NCBI RefSeq assembly: GCF_034424645.1 | Contig: NZ_CP139969.1 | Coordinates: 248,001 to 312,000 of the forward strand | Direction: 5' to 3' | DNA from: Bordetella avium | GTDB lineage: Bacteria > Pseudomonadota > Gammaproteobacteria > Burkholderiales > Burkholderiaceae_B | DNA length: 64,000 nucleotides | In this document: piece by piece, positions 28,032-37,011 of the stretch | How positions within the stretch are numbered: position 1 is the stretch's first letter | Layout: each line of letters begins with the position of its first letter | The notes under the pieces: generated by a model | Seen by the model: only the letters and a program-made list of their open reading frames with translations | Database searches by the model: none | Told to the model about the DNA's origin: nothing | Translations under genes and position numbers: made by a program

Positions 28032-28900
28032 GCGGATTCGTCAGGCAATTGCGTGCGGTGGCGCACTAGCAGCGGGTCATGCTCGCTGAAGCGGCGCGCC
28101 AGCTCCTCGACCACATAGACCGAGCGGTGCTGGCCGCCGGTGCAGCCGACCGCCACGGTAAGGTAGTTGCGGGTGTCCAAGGTGTATTGCGGCAACCAGC
28201 GTCGGATGAAACCGTCGATGTCGTCAATCATGCGCTGCACGATTTCAAAGCCCGCCAGCCAGTCCGCCACGGGTTGATCGCGTCCGGTCAGGGGCCGCAG
28301 ATTACGATCGTAATAGGGGTTGGGCAGACAGCGCACATCGAACACCAGATCGGCATCGTTCGGCACGCCGCGTTTGTAGGCGAAGGACTGGAAGGTCAGC
28401 ACCAGCGGCGCACGGTCGGCATCGATCAGTTCGCGTATCCAGCTGCGCAACTGGCCGGGTGTGAGATCGGTGGTGTCGATCACGTGTTCCTGGTCGCGCA
28501 GCGGCGCGAGCAGTTCGCGTTCCAAGGCAATGCAGTCGGTGAGCGAGGCGGATTTTTCCCCCCGCGAGGCGCGGTCGGTCAGGGGGTGGCGGCGGCGCGA
28601 TTCTGAGTAGCGCTGCGCCAGCGTCTCGGTGCTGGCGTCCAGAAAAACGACAGAAAGCTGGGTGCCCATCGCACGCAGCGCCGTGATGACATTGGGGAGT
28701 TCGGCCAGCTCGCCGGGCGAGCGCACATCGATGGCGACGGCGACCCGCTCCATGCCGTCATCGTGGGACACGGCGACGAACTCGGTCAGGAAACGCAGCG
28801 GTAGGTTGTCTACGCAGGTGAAACCCGAGTCTTCGAGCATGCGTAGCGCGACAGACTTTCCGGAGCCAGAAATGCCGGTGATGAGGACGACTCTTAACAT
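28028..28900 (-). CDS. rapZ: RNase adapter protein RapZ
   Basis: A 290-aa P-loop protein. The Walker A is GISGSGKSVALRML at the N-terminus. The C-terminal half contains SFAYKRGVPNDADLVFDVRC and the final GCTGGQHRSVYV, the conserved RapZ end. In E. coli it guides RNase E to the GlmZ sRNA and so controls glucosamine-6-phosphate synthesis. Here it clusters with hprK, ptsN and hpf, the common nitrogen-PTS neighbourhood. Confidence 0.94.
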   Translation of the reverse strand: MLRVVLITGISGSGKSVALRMLEDSGFTCVDNLPLRFLTEFVAVSHDDGMERVAVAIDVRSPGELAELPNVITALRAMGTQLSVVFLDASTETLAQRYSESRRRHPLTDRASRGEKSASLTDCIALERELLAPLRDQEHVIDTTDLTPGQLRSWIRELIDADRAPLVLTFQSFAYKRGVPNDADLVFDVRCLPNPYYDRNLRPLTGRDQPVADWLAGFEIVQRMIDDIDGFIRRWLPQYTLDTRNYLTVAVGCTGGQHRSVYVVEELARRFSEHDPLLVRHRTQLPDESA

Positions 28901-28998
28901 GGCTGTGATTGTGGCATGGTTTTGCTTGCGGCAGCCTGGCCGCCGATCTTAGCTTCTTTCGGCCCTATTGCTGACGGCCAGCGATAGGGCCACGCTGA

Positions 28999-29925
28999 CT
29001 ATTTGCTGCTCTGCAAAATCGCCATGGCCTGGCGCTCCATGAATTCGCCCAGCGTGTCGATGCCGCGCAACTTCAGTATGGTGTTGCGCACTGCCGCCTC
29101 GACCAGCACCGCCAGGTTGCGCCCGGCGGCTACTTGCAGCATGACTTTACGCACCGGCAGGCCCAGCATGTCCTGGGTGATGTCTTGCAGGGGGAGGCGC
29201 TCGAATTTGTCTTGGGCGGTGGCGCGGACTAGATGCACGATCAGTTTGAGGCGCATTTTTCGGCGCACGGACGTTTCACCGAATATGGTACGGATATCCA
29301 GCAGCCCGAGGCCACGCACTTCCAGCAGGTTTTGTAATAGCTGCGGGCAATGGCCTTCTATCATATTGGGCGCGGTGCGCGAGAACTCGACGGCATCATC
29401 GGCCACCAGGCCGTGGCCGCGCGAGATCAGTTCTAGCGCCAGCTCGCTTTTGCCCAGGCCGGATTCGCCGGTGATCAATACGCCCAGGCCCAGCACGTCC
29501 AGGAATACGCCATGTACGGTGGTGGTCGGGGCAAGCTTTTTACCAAGGTAAATGCGCAGCAGATCGATCAGTTGGGCGGCCGCGACAGGCGTCGAGAGCA
29601 GCGGCACCTGATGCTGGTCGCACTGATCGATCAGGTCTTGCGGCGCGGACAGGCCGTCCGCCAGCAGAATGGCCGGCACGCCGCCGATCAGCAGCTCGTC
29701 CATGTGGTGCATGCGGCGGCGCAGATCAAACCGGGTGTAGTACGCCAGTTCTTCCTGGCCAAATACCTGGACGCGCGAGGGATGGATGAGGTTCAAGTGG
29801 CCGACCAGGTCGGCGGCGGCCATGCCGTCATCGGGAATGGCGCGGTCTGCGGCGCCATGCCCAGCGATCCAGTTGAAGGGGATATTGTCGGCGTTGTCGT
29901 CGACCAGTTCCTGAACCGTGAGCAT
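28999..29925 (-). CDS. hprK: HPr kinase/phosphorylase
   Basis: A 308-aa bifunctional enzyme that phosphorylates or dephosphorylates HPr on a serine. The P-loop [14 protein letters not shown] lies near residue 155, preceded by [17 protein letters not shown], and the signature [19 protein letters not shown] follows. The ATG at 29925 gives [19 protein letters not shown], the normal N-terminus, with AGGA upstream. It follows ptsN by 13 bp. Confidence 0.95.
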   Translation of the reverse strand: MLTVQELVDDNADNIPFNWIAGHGAADRAIPDDGMAAADLVGHLNLIHPSRVQVFGQEELAYYTRFDLRRRMHHMDELLIGGVPAILLADGLSAPQDLIDQCDQHQVPLLSTPVAAAQLIDLLRIYLGKKLAPTTTVHGVFLDVLGLGVLITGESGLGKSELALELISRGHGLVADDAVEFSRTAPNMIEGHCPQLLQNLLEVRGLGLLDIRTIFGETSVRRKMRLKLIVHLVRATAQDKFERLPLQDITQDMLGLPVRKVMLQVAAGRNLAVLVEAAVRNTILKLRGIDTLGEFMERQAMAILQSSK

Positions 29926-29938
29926 GGGCGATCCTGCT

Positions 29939-30394
29939 TTAGAGTTGACCCGTGGTGAGCATGCGATAGACCGTGGCGGGGTCGGGTTCGGTGGCCAGTG
30001 CTTCACGCAAAGGCTTGTTCGACATCAGTTGGGCCAGTTCGGCCAGGATGTCCAAGTGTTGTTGCGTGGCGGCTTCGGGCACCAGCAGACAGAGCAGCAC
30101 GGATACCGGCTGGCCGTCGGGCGCATCGAAGGGGATGGGTTGGGCCAGACGGATGAAGGCGGCGACCGCCTGCTCCAGGCCCTTGACCCGGCCGTGTGGC
30201 ACGGCCACGCCTTGACCCAGGGCCGTCGATCCGAGCCGTTCGCGAGCGAACAGGCTGTCGAAAACGACAGACCGAGCCAAGCCATTGTGATTTTCGAAGA
30301 GCAGACCGGCCTGTTCGAATGCCCGTTTCTTGCTCGTGGCGAGCATATCGAGCACGACATTGCCAGCGGGCAGAATGCGCGACAAGTGATTCAT
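29939..30394 (-). CDS. ptsN: Nitrogen-regulatory PTS IIA protein
   Basis: A 151-aa EIIA(Ntr) protein. The phosphoacceptor His lies in [14 protein letters not shown], and [29 protein letters not shown] (opening, abridged) is the standard N-terminus. It relays phosphate in the nitrogen PTS that controls potassium and carbon/nitrogen balance. The start is ATG 30394 or 30403; neither has a clear ribosome-binding site, and a TATAAT sequence overlaps the second. Confidence 0.93.
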   Translation of the reverse strand: MNHLSRILPAGNVVLDMLATSKKRAFEQAGLLFENHNGLARSVVFDSLFARERLGSTALGQGVAVPHGRVKGLEQAVAAFIRLAQPIPFDAPDGQPVSVLLCLLVPEAATQQHLDILAELAQLMSNKPLREALATEPDPATVYRMLTTGQL

Positions 30395-30513
30395 GCGGAT
30401 CATTATAGGGTTATATGACGCAGCGCAAAAAACTTGGGAAATTGCGCTTCGGGCCGGCAAGCATAGACCGACTGTGTCTGACTGTGAAGGCAATCGGGCC
30501 TGAGGAGGGTTTT

Positions 30514-30551
30514 AGGGTCTTTTCCGATGTCCCAGAGGGACATCGGACCCT
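30514..30551. repeat. Hairpin between hpf and ptsN
   Basis: CCGATGTCCC (30524-30533), loop AGA, GGGACATCGG (30537-30546) is a perfect 10-bp stem, extended by AGGGT/ACCCT across a small bulge. The flanking T-run is on the wrong side for minus-strand termination, so it may act as an RNA stability or attenuation element. Confidence 0.6.
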
Positions 30552-30615
30552 AGGCGGGTTGGATCAGGTCAGGGTGAATCGAGCAGCTTGGCTTGAGTGC
30601 TTATGAAGCGCGGGA

Positions 30616-30948
30616 CTAGGGGGGCGACAGCACGTCGCTTTGCCGCTTCACGGACTCGCCCGCGTGGCTCTGGACCTTGTCCTTGTATTTGATGACCTGG
30701 CGATCCAGCTTGTCGACCAGCAGGTCGATCGCCGCATAAAGGTTCTCATCCACGGCTTCGCAATGGATATCCTTGCCGCGCAGATGCATGGTGATTTCGG
30801 CTTTATGCCGCAGGGGCTCCACTGAGAGCATGACCTGGGTATCGATCACATGGTCGAAGTGGCGCAATACTCGTGCCAGCTTGTTTATGACATATTCCCG
30901 GATGGCCGGGGTGACATCGAGGCGACGACCGCTAATGCTCAGGTTCAT
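30616..30948 (-). CDS. hpf: Short-form ribosome hibernation promoting factor
   Basis: A 110-aa HPF/YfiA protein that binds the 30S subunit and promotes 100S dimers in stationary phase. [20 protein letters not shown] is the classic start, and the basic segment [14 protein letters not shown] ends the domain. The C-terminal dimerisation domain of long-form HPF is absent. Usually rpoN precedes hpf; here the trp leader region does, and rpoN is not in the window. Confidence 0.94.
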   Translation of the reverse strand: MNLSISGRRLDVTPAIREYVINKLARVLRHFDHVIDTQVMLSVEPLRHKAEITMHLRGKDIHCEAVDENLYAAIDLLVDKLDRQVIKYKDKVQSHAGESVKRQSDVLSPP

Positions 30949-31173
30949 AGTGCGCTCTCCTTAAAGAAAAGAGATGAAGTAAACGGGTGCGCATGAAGCG
31001 CGATATAAACGTTACACATCCTCCTTCTCGAAAAAGCGTTGTAGAAAACGCAAGCTCTTAAGTACTAGTGTATAGACTCTTAGCCCGAATACAAGTTGCG
31101 CTAGCGCAGTAAATCCTGCACTTTGATGACAGTTCGGCTAGGGGTATTCCCGAGGCGGCTTGGCCGGGTAATG

Positions 31174-31221
31174 TTTCGAAAGAGGTTTCGAAATAAGTCT
31201 CGAAAGAAGCTTCCAAAAAAC
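31174..31221. repeat. Four tandem 12-bp repeats just upstream of the trp promoter
   Basis: TTTCGAAAGAGG, TTTCGAAATAAG, TCTCGAAAGAAG and CTTCCAAAAAAC stand head to tail from 31174. The core TTTCGAAA is itself a palindrome and decays from left to right. The array ends four bases before the -35 hexamer, an operator-like position. Confidence 0.7.
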
Positions 31222-31225
31222 GCGG

Positions 31226-31255
31226 TCGACAAAGCGTCGAGGCCCACGTTAGAAT
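31226..31255 (+). promoter_or_regulatory. Candidate sigma-70 promoter of trpL-trpGDC
   Basis: TCGACA (31226-31231), 18-bp spacer, TAGAAT (31250-31255). Five of six positions match in each hexamer, and the leader peptide starts about 40 bases past the expected start site. Confidence 0.6.
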
Positions 31256-31303
31256 GAAAAAGCTTAGGCGGCAGCGTGCCGCCAGTTATTGAAATCCCAT
31301 TCC

Positions 31304-31354
31304 ATGATTCGTCCGGTTTCGTTCAACGCAGCTCAGTGGTGGCGCTTCCTCTAG
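31304..31354 (+). CDS. trpL: trp operon leader peptide
   Basis: A 16-codon open frame, MIRPVSFNAAQWWRFL, with two consecutive Trp codons (TGG TGG at 31337-31342) near its end. This is the hallmark of a transcription-attenuation leader: a ribosome stalled at the Trp codons under tryptophan starvation changes the downstream RNA fold. A perfect hairpin overlaps its last codons, exactly where stalling would open it. It lies 220 bp upstream of trpG, with no gene between. Confidence 0.75.
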   Translation: MIRPVSFNAAQWWRFL

Positions 31355-31360
31355 GAAGCG
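31343..31360 (+). promoter_or_regulatory. Attenuator 1:2 hairpin at the end of trpL
   Basis: CGCTTCCT (31343-31350), loop CT, AGGAAGCG (31353-31360). The left arm lies right after the Trp codons, so a stalled ribosome would cover it. The same 8-mer CGCTTCCT recurs near 31530 and could pair with the freed right arm. A T-run follows near 31553, but a clean terminator stem before it was not found. Confidence 0.55.
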
Positions 31361-31575
31361 GCTCGTCGTTGCGGTTCGAAACTGCACCTTGCCGCCGTAA
31401 CCGGTGGCAGGTCGCACAAAGCAAGTTCCCCCCCCCTCCGGCACGGCGGCTCCAAAACAGGAGATTGTCAGTGCTATCAGCCTTCCCCATCCTCGCGATA
31501 CGAACCTCGGCGGTTCGGTGCTGGCTCGTCGCTTCCTTCCTGTTTCGCCCCACTTTTTTCTGAGAGCGCAAAGCC

Positions 31576-32139
31576 ATGCTGCTGATGATAGATAACTACG
31601 ACTCTTTCACCTACAACCTGGTGCAGTACTTCGGCGAACTCGGCGAAGAGGTGCGCGTGGCGCGCAACGACCAGATCACGCTGCAAGAGATTGCCGCGCT
31701 GGCGCCGGACCGCATCTGCGTGTCGCCTGGCCCCTGCTCGCCGGCGGAAGCGGGGATTTCCGTGCCAGTGATTCGCGAGTTCGCGGGAAAGCTGCCTATT
31801 TTGGGTGTCTGCCTGGGACATCAGGCGATCGGCGCGGCCTATGGCGGTGACATCGTGCGCGCTCAGACCATCATGCACGGCAAGACAGTCCCTGTCTCGC
31901 ATACGGGTACGGATATCTTCGCGGGGCTGCCCTCGCCCTACACCGTGATCCGTTACAACTCGCTGACTATCGATCCCGATACGCTGCCCGATGTGCTTGA
32001 AGTGACGGCCACGGCGCCCGATGGCGACATCATGGGCGTGCGCCACAAGACGCTGCCCTTGTATGGCGTTCAATTCCATCCCGAGTCGGTGCTGAGCGAA
32101 CACGGCCACGACATGCTGCGCAACTTTCTGAACATCTGA
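31576..32139 (+). CDS. trpG: Anthranilate synthase glutamine amidotransferase component
   Basis: A 187-aa class I glutamine amidotransferase supplying ammonia for anthranilate synthesis, possibly shared with 4-aminobenzoate synthesis. The nucleophile is in [19 protein letters not shown], and the His-Glu pair in [17 protein letters not shown]. It starts the trpG-trpD-trpC unit. Its partner trpE is not upstream and not in the window. Confidence 0.95.
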   Translation: MLLMIDNYDSFTYNLVQYFGELGEEVRVARNDQITLQEIAALAPDRICVSPGPCSPAEAGISVPVIREFAGKLPILGVCLGHQAIGAAYGGDIVRAQTIMHGKTVPVSHTGTDIFAGLPSPYTVIRYNSLTIDPDTLPDVLEVTATAPDGDIMGVRHKTLPLYGVQFHPESVLSEHGHDMLRNFLNI

Positions 32140-32155
32140 TTACGCGGAGACCTTG

Positions 32156-33187
32156 ATGACGATTTCTGCCACTGAAGCCCTGACGCGCTGCATCGAACAC
32201 CGCGAGATTTTTCACGACGAGATGCTGCATCTGATGCGCATGCTTATGCGCGGAGAGATGTCGCCGCAGATCGCGAGCGCCTTGCTGATGGGCCTGCGCG
32301 TGAAGAAAGAAACCGTGGGCGAAATCACCGCCGCGGCCCAGGTGATGCGTGAGTTCGCCACGCCGGTTGTCACGCCCAACCCGCAGGATTTGCTGGATAT
32401 GTGCGGCACCGGCGGCGATGGCAGCCATACCTTTAATATTTCCACCACGGCGATGTTTGTTGCTGCGGCCGTCGGCGTGCCGATCGCCAAACATGGTAAT
32501 CGTAGCGCATCGTCCTCTTCTGGCAGCGCCGATGTCCTGGAAGCGCTGGGCGCCAACCTGCAGCTTTCTCCGCAGGCCGTGGCCGAGTGCATCGAAGCCA
32601 CCGGCATCGGTTTCATGTTCGCGCCGGCGCATCATGGCGCCATGAAAAACGTCGCCGCCGTGCGCAAAGAGTTAGGGGTCCGGACGATTTTCAACATTCT
32701 AGGACCGCTCACTAATCCGGCCGGCGCAGCCAATCAGCTGATGGGTGTTTTCCATCCTGATCTAGTCGGTATCCAGGTGCGAGTGTTGGAGCGCCTGGGC
32801 TCGCGTCATGTGCTGGTGGTGCATGGCAAAGATGGCATGGACGAGGCCTCTCTGGGCGCGGCCACGCTGGTCGGCGAGCTCAAGAATGGGGTCGTGCGCG
32901 AGTACGAAATTCATCCCGAAGACTACGGGCTATCCATGATGTCCAACCGCAGCATCAAGGTGTCCAATCGCGAACAATCGCGTGAGCTTGTCATCGAGGC
33001 GTTGGATAATGTCGAGGGAGCGGCGCGTGATATCGTCGCCCTGAACGCTGGCCTGGCCATCTACGCCGGCAATAAAGCTGACAGCATCGAATCGGCGTTG
33101 GCGTTGGCATTTGAAATGATTGCTAACGGCGCTGCCCGCGCCAAGCTGGAAGAATTCTGCGCATACACCCGGAAATTTGCAAAATGA
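32156..33187 (+). CDS. trpD: Anthranilate phosphoribosyltransferase
   Basis: A 343-aa class III phosphoribosyltransferase transferring ribose 5-phosphate to anthranilate. The PRPP loop [15 protein letters not shown] and [21 protein letters not shown] are diagnostic. The ATG at 32156 follows a GGAGA site; a TTG one codon earlier is possible. The stop overlaps trpC (ATGA). Confidence 0.95.
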   Translation: MTISATEALTRCIEHREIFHDEMLHLMRMLMRGEMSPQIASALLMGLRVKKETVGEITAAAQVMREFATPVVTPNPQDLLDMCGTGGDGSHTFNISTTAMFVAAAVGVPIAKHGNRSASSSSGSADVLEALGANLQLSPQAVAECIEATGIGFMFAPAHHGAMKNVAAVRKELGVRTIFNILGPLTNPAGAANQLMGVFHPDLVGIQVRVLERLGSRHVLVVHGKDGMDEASLGAATLVGELKNGVVREYEIHPEDYGLSMMSNRSIKVSNREQSRELVIEALDNVEGAARDIVALNAGLAIYAGNKADSIESALALAFEMIANGAARAKLEEFCAYTRKFAK

Positions 33188-33972
33188 ATGACATTCTCGC
33201 GAAGATCCTAGCCGTCAAGGCTGAGGAAGTCGCCACCGCCCGCCAAATGCGCAGCGAGGCTGAGTTGCTGCGTGAGGCGCAGGCGCGCCAGGACGTGCGA
33301 GGCTTCGCACAGGCTATCGAAGACAAGATCGCCCAGGGCAAGCCCGGCGTTATCGCCGAAATCAAGAAGGCGTCGCCCTCCAAGGGCGTGCTGCGCGAAA
33401 ACTTCGATGCTTCCGAGATTGCGGCCTCGTATGCCGCCCATGGCGCGGCCTGCCTTTCGGTCCTGACCGACGTGCAGTTCTTTCAGGGGTCTCACGACAA
33501 TCTGCGGCGCGCGCGCGCGGCCTGCCCGCTGCCTGTGCTGCGCAAAGATTTCATCCTCGATCCTTATCAGATCATTTCGGCGCGCGCGATGGGGGCCGAC
33601 TGTGTGCTGCTGATCGTGGCGGCGCTCTCGCCCACGCAGTTGCGCGATCTCGAAGCCGTGGCGATGGATCTGGGCATGGATGTGCTGGTAGAAGTCCATG
33701 ACGAAGCCGAGTTGGACGTGGCCTTGGGCATGAAGACGCCGTTGCTGGGCATCAATAACCGTAATCTGCGCAGCTTCGAAACCCGTCTGGAGACGACGTT
33801 GAATCTGTTGCCGCGCATTCCGGCCGGTAAGCGGGTGGTGACCGAAAGCGGCATCCTCCAGCCGGACGATGTGCAGCTCATGCGTCGCCACGGCGTGCAG
33901 GCCTTTCTGGTCGGCGAGGCCTTTATGCGCGCCGAAGAGCCAGGGGCCGAACTGGCTCGTCTGGTGGCCTGA
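33184..33972 (+). CDS. trpC: Indole-3-glycerol phosphate synthase
   Basis: A 262-aa TIM-barrel enzyme closing the indole ring in tryptophan synthesis. Markers are [20 protein letters not shown] with the catalytic Lys, [20 protein letters not shown], and [14 protein letters not shown]. The C-terminal [20 protein letters not shown] is standard. It abuts the convergent gene at 33973 with no spacer. Confidence 0.96.
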   Translation: MNDILAKILAVKAEEVATARQMRSEAELLREAQARQDVRGFAQAIEDKIAQGKPGVIAEIKKASPSKGVLRENFDASEIAASYAAHGAACLSVLTDVQFFQGSHDNLRRARAACPLPVLRKDFILDPYQIISARAMGADCVLLIVAALSPTQLRDLEAVAMDLGMDVLVEVHDEAELDVALGMKTPLLGINNRNLRSFETRLETTLNLLPRIPAGKRVVTESGILQPDDVQLMRRHGVQAFLVGEAFMRAEEPGAELARLVA

Positions 33973-34599
33973 TCAGGCTGCCGGGGGCGCGCTATGCTGG
34001 CGCGCCCATTCCAGGGCGTCTTCCAGGCGGTCGTTACCCCAGAACATTTCGCCGTTGACCAGAAAAGTGGGCGCGCCGAAGAGGCCGTGCTGGCGGGCTC
34101 GGTCCACCTGGCGGCGCAAAGCCTCTTTGCAGCTTTCCGTTTTGGCGCGCGCAAGCCAATCCGCAGCATCCAGCGACAGGCTGGCAAGCACCTCACGCAT
34201 GACATCTTCGTCCTGGATATCGCGGTCATCGGCGAAATTGGCGTGAAAGACGGCACGGCAAAAACTCAGGCCCCAGGGTTGCTCTTGACCCAGCAGCGCC
34301 AGCCGTGTCGGCAGCACACCCAGGCGCGGAAAAATCGTCGGCCGTCTATAGGGCACACCGTATTTGTCGGCCAGCCGGACGATGTCGCGCATCATGTAAG
34401 CCCCCTTTCCCGGGAAGAGGCGAAAAGGGCTGTCATTCCATCCTTGGGCCTGAAAGATCGGACCTAGCAGAAAGGGCCGCAGCGCAAGCCTCACGCCGGC
34501 CTGGCGGGTGAGTGTCTCGATGCGGGACAGTGCGAGATAGCTGTAAGGGCTGGCGAAATCGAACCACATCTCAACGCGTGGCGCGGCGGGAAGGGTCAT
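33973..34599 (-). CDS. DsbA-family 2-hydroxychromene-2-carboxylate isomerase-like protein
   Basis: A 208-aa thioredoxin-fold protein of the kappa-GST/HCCA isomerase group. The N-terminal FDFASPYSYLALSR has Ser where DsbA has its reactive Cys, as in HCCA isomerase. The segment FGAPTFLVNGEMFWGNDRLE holds the cis-Pro. These enzymes act with glutathione in aromatic breakdown; the real substrate is unknown. The ATG at 34599 gives the family N-terminus. It is divergent from the LysR gene. Confidence 0.85.
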   Translation of the reverse strand: MTLPAAPRVEMWFDFASPYSYLALSRIETLTRQAGVRLALRPFLLGPIFQAQGWNDSPFRLFPGKGAYMMRDIVRLADKYGVPYRRPTIFPRLGVLPTRLALLGQEQPWGLSFCRAVFHANFADDRDIQDEDVMREVLASLSLDAADWLARAKTESCKEALRRQVDRARQHGLFGAPTFLVNGEMFWGNDRLEDALEWARQHSAPPAA

Positions 34600-34745
34600 G
34601 GCGAAGCACTCCGACGATTTGGGGCGCGGCAGGCATGGGCCGCAAGACAGCATTGCAGTGATGGCGAGCCCTTTCGGTGCAAATCGTAGAACCGGGCTTC
34701 CGATGCCTGCGCTGTTTCAGGACCATTGAACGCCCGAAAGGTAAT

Positions 34746-34759
34746 ATTGCTCAAGCAAT
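34746..34759. promoter_or_regulatory. Candidate LysR operator
   Basis: The inverted repeat ATTGC-TCAA-GCAAT lies 31 bp before the LysR-type gene, in the divergent gap with the isomerase-like gene. It fits the general LysR-type dyad and may serve autoregulation. Confidence 0.4.
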
Positions 34760-34789
34760 TTTCAGAGCCTCATGACATGAGTTTCAAGA

Positions 34790-35689
34790 ATGCCGTTCCC
34801 GCTGGTTAAATTGCCGCCGCTTGATCTGGTGCGCGGCTTTGTCGCCGTTGCTCGGCGCATGAGCATTACTCAGGCTGCGCAGGATCTGCATGTGACGCAG
34901 TCGGCGGTCAGCCGACAGATACGCAGCCTGGAGGCGCATCTGGGCGTGGCCCTGCTTACCCGTGGTTTTCGCAGTGTGTCGCTTACGCCGGAGGGCGCGC
35001 AGTTGTTTCGCCTTGCCGATCCCTGGCTGACGGAGCTGGGTGAGCTGAGCGCGCAGTGGCGTACCCCTGGCAGGCGTCTGCCGGTGACCGTCACGACAAC
35101 CATCGGTGTGGCCTCGCTGTGGCTGCTACCCCGCCTTGGCGCTTTTCAGGCCGAGCATCCCGATATCGATGTGCGTGTGGCCGCCGACAACCGCATCATG
35201 GATCTGGATCGCGAAGGGGTGGAGATCGCCATCCGTTATTGCACGGCTGAGCATGTCAGCGAGGAGGCGCATTGGCTGTTCGGCGAGACCGTATTGCCTG
35301 TTGCCCATCCCTCGTTTGATCTGCCTAGCCTGGATGCCGCCGCGTTGCGCGAGCTGGTGTTGTTGGAGTTCGATGATCCCACCCGCCCTTGGCTGCAATG
35401 GGGCACTTGGCTGGACGCGCGGGGTTTGAGTCGGGTGCAGCCCAAAAGCATATTGCGTTTCAACCAATATGATCAGGTCGTGCATGCGGCGCTGGCGGGC
35501 AACGGCGTGGCCCTGGGCCGTTGCGCCCTGATTGCGCCCATGCTCGCCCAAGGGCGTTTGCGTCCCGTGGGCGGCGAAGAGCCCGGCGATACGCCGCTGG
35601 CCTATTGGCTGGTCCGTAATCCGCGCCGCCCGTCTCGCGACGCCGATGTCGTGGCCAATTGGCTGCTGGCGCAGGCCGCTTCCCCGTAA
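34790..35689 (+). CDS. LysR-family regulator (GcvA-like)
   Basis: A 299-aa regulator. The winged helix-turn-helix covers about residues 13-72: ARRMSITQAAQDLHVTQSAV with SRQIRSLEAHLGVALLTRG. The effector domain resembles the GcvA/AmpR group (DNRIMDLDREGVEIAIRYC). The divergent isomerase-like gene is the likely target. A T-rich hairpin follows it. Confidence 0.88.
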   Translation: MPFPLVKLPPLDLVRGFVAVARRMSITQAAQDLHVTQSAVSRQIRSLEAHLGVALLTRGFRSVSLTPEGAQLFRLADPWLTELGELSAQWRTPGRRLPVTVTTTIGVASLWLLPRLGAFQAEHPDIDVRVAADNRIMDLDREGVEIAIRYCTAEHVSEEAHWLFGETVLPVAHPSFDLPSLDAAALRELVLLEFDDPTRPWLQWGTWLDARGLSRVQPKSILRFNQYDQVVHAALAGNGVALGRCALIAPMLAQGRLRPVGGEEPGDTPLAYWLVRNPRRPSRDADVVANWLLAQAASP

Positions 35690-35741
35690 TCGCAGGCGGG
35701 GCCGCATCGCTGGCAGGCCCCCTGCGCCGCCCTCGCATCCT

Positions 35742-35772
35742 GGCCATGCTGGGATGGCCTGTTTCTTCTGTT
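35742..35772 (+). terminator. Probable terminator of the LysR gene
   Basis: GGCCAT, loop GCTGGG, ATGGCC is followed by TGTTTCTTCTGTT on the plus strand. The stem is short and the T-run broken, so efficiency is uncertain. Confidence 0.4.
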
Positions 35773-35813
35773 GGCGCGGCGCAGGCAATACCCGGGTCAT
35801 TCGGTGGCGCGGT

Positions 35814-36863
35814 TCAGGCCACCTCGACCACGGCGTCGCCGGCGGCCATGTCGCCTATCACGGCGGCGTCTTTAAAGCCTGCCGCCGCGAAAATCGACAG
35901 CACTTGGCTGGCGGCCTCGGGTGCGCAGGCCACCAGCAGTCCGCCGGACGTTTGGGGGTCGGTCAGCAGGGCGCGGTCCGTCTCGCTGAGCGATGGCCCA
36001 AGGCGTACCGAACTGCCATAAGAGGCCCAGTTGCGGCCCGATGCGCCGGTGATGACGCCATCGGCGGCCAGCCCGCGCACACCGGCCAGCCAGGGCAGAT
36101 CGGCCATCCGCAGACGTGCGGTCAGGCCTGCGCCTCGCGCCATCTCCAGCGTGTGGCCCAGCAGGCCGAAACCCGTCACGTCGGTAATGGCGTGCACGCC
36201 CGGCAGGGCCGCGAGGTCAGGGCCAGGGCGATTGAGTTGAGTGGTGGCCGCAAGCATGGCGGCATAGCCCGCGTCATCGAGCCGGTTTTTCTTGAGCGCT
36301 GCGGAGAGTATCCCCACGCCCAGGGGCTTGCCGAGGATGAGCACATCTCCCGCTCGCGCATCGGCATTGCGCTTGATGAGATCGGGGTGCACCAGGCCCA
36401 TGGCGGCGAGCCCATAAATGGGCTCGACAGAGTCGATGCTGTGGCCGCCCGCGATCATGATGCCGGCATCTTGGCAGACGGATTCTCCGCCGCGCAGGAT
36501 GTCGGCGATCACGTCATGGGGCAGCACATTGATGGGCATGCCGACGATGGCCAGGGCCATGATGGGCTTGCCACCCATGGCGTAGATGTCGGAGAGCGCA
36601 TTGGTGGCTGCGATACGCCCGAAGTCGAAGGGATTGTCGACAATGGGCATGAAGAAATCGGTGGTGGCGATGAGCGCCTGCTGGTCGTTCAAGCGATAGA
36701 CCGCCGCGTCATCCGAGGTTTCCGTTCCGACCAGCAGATTGGGGTCGTGGCGTTGGGGCACGAAGCGCGCCAGCAGCTCGGACAGCACGCCCGGCGCTAT
36801 CTTGCAGCCGCAGCCGCCGCCATGCGAGAGAGAGGTGAGTCGCGGACTGGTATCGGTAGACAT
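35814..36863 (-). CDS. selD: Selenide, water dikinase
   Basis: A 349-aa selenophosphate synthetase, which makes the selenium donor for selenocysteine. The catalytic loop GGGCGCKIAPG near residue 17 has Cys at the active position that is Sec in some homologues. ATTDFFMPIVDNPFDFGRIA and TDVTGFGLLGHTLEMA are family signatures. The ATG at 36863 gives the normal N-terminus; the frame is open further upstream only because it crosses the tRNA(Sec) gene. It lies 45 bp after the tRNA gene and is probably the last gene of the fdn-sel unit. Confidence 0.95.
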   Translation of the reverse strand: MSTDTSPRLTSLSHGGGCGCKIAPGVLSELLARFVPQRHDPNLLVGTETSDDAAVYRLNDQQALIATTDFFMPIVDNPFDFGRIAATNALSDIYAMGGKPIMALAIVGMPINVLPHDVIADILRGGESVCQDAGIMIAGGHSIDSVEPIYGLAAMGLVHPDLIKRNADARAGDVLILGKPLGVGILSAALKKNRLDDAGYAAMLAATTQLNRPGPDLAALPGVHAITDVTGFGLLGHTLEMARGAGLTARLRMADLPWLAGVRGLAADGVITGASGRNWASYGSSVRLGPSLSETDRALLTDPQTSGGLLVACAPEAASQVLSIFAAAGFKDAAVIGDMAAGDAVVEVA

Positions 36864-36908
36864 GCAATTTCTCCATCGGTGCAGAGAAAGCATAGCATCG
36901 CCCGCGTA

Positions 36909-37004
36909 TGGCGGAAGGCAGCAGGAGTCGAACCTACCTGGGAACGTCTGACGTCCCCAACTGGGTTTGAAGCCCAGCCGCGCCACCGGGCACGCATGCC
37001 TTCC
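36909..37004 (-). tRNA. selC: tRNA-Sec (anticodon TCA)
   Basis: A 96-base gene including an encoded CCA end. The 8-bp acceptor stem GGAAGGCA/TGCCTTCC and 5-bp T stem GTAGG/CCTGC give the 8+5 arrangement special to bacterial tRNA(Sec). The anticodon loop CTTCAAA holds TCA (36968-36970). A long variable arm pairs GGGGACGTC with GACGTTCCC. The 5' end is only seven bases past the selB stop, so it is almost certainly cut out of the operon transcript. Confidence 0.97.
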
Positions 37005-37011
37005 ATGCTTC

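Larger units (their letters stand above)
30949..31303. other. 355-bp gene-free region between hpf and the trp leader
   Basis: No coding frame is supported. It holds the divergent hpf promoter (not pinned down), the 12-bp palindrome TGCGCTAGCGCA at 31097-31108, a four-copy 12-bp tandem repeat and the trp promoter, the last two listed separately. Confidence 0.7.

Noticed and set aside
31500..31560. A classical Rho-independent attenuator terminator before trpG
   Set aside because: The T-run at about 31553 is present, but the nearest good stem (CGAACC/GGTTCG) is some 35 bases upstream, so it was not annotated as a terminator.
31276..31563. A 95-codon plus-strand frame between hpf and trpG
   Set aside because: It overlaps the trp leader in another frame, has no family likeness, and reads through the C-run and attenuator region.
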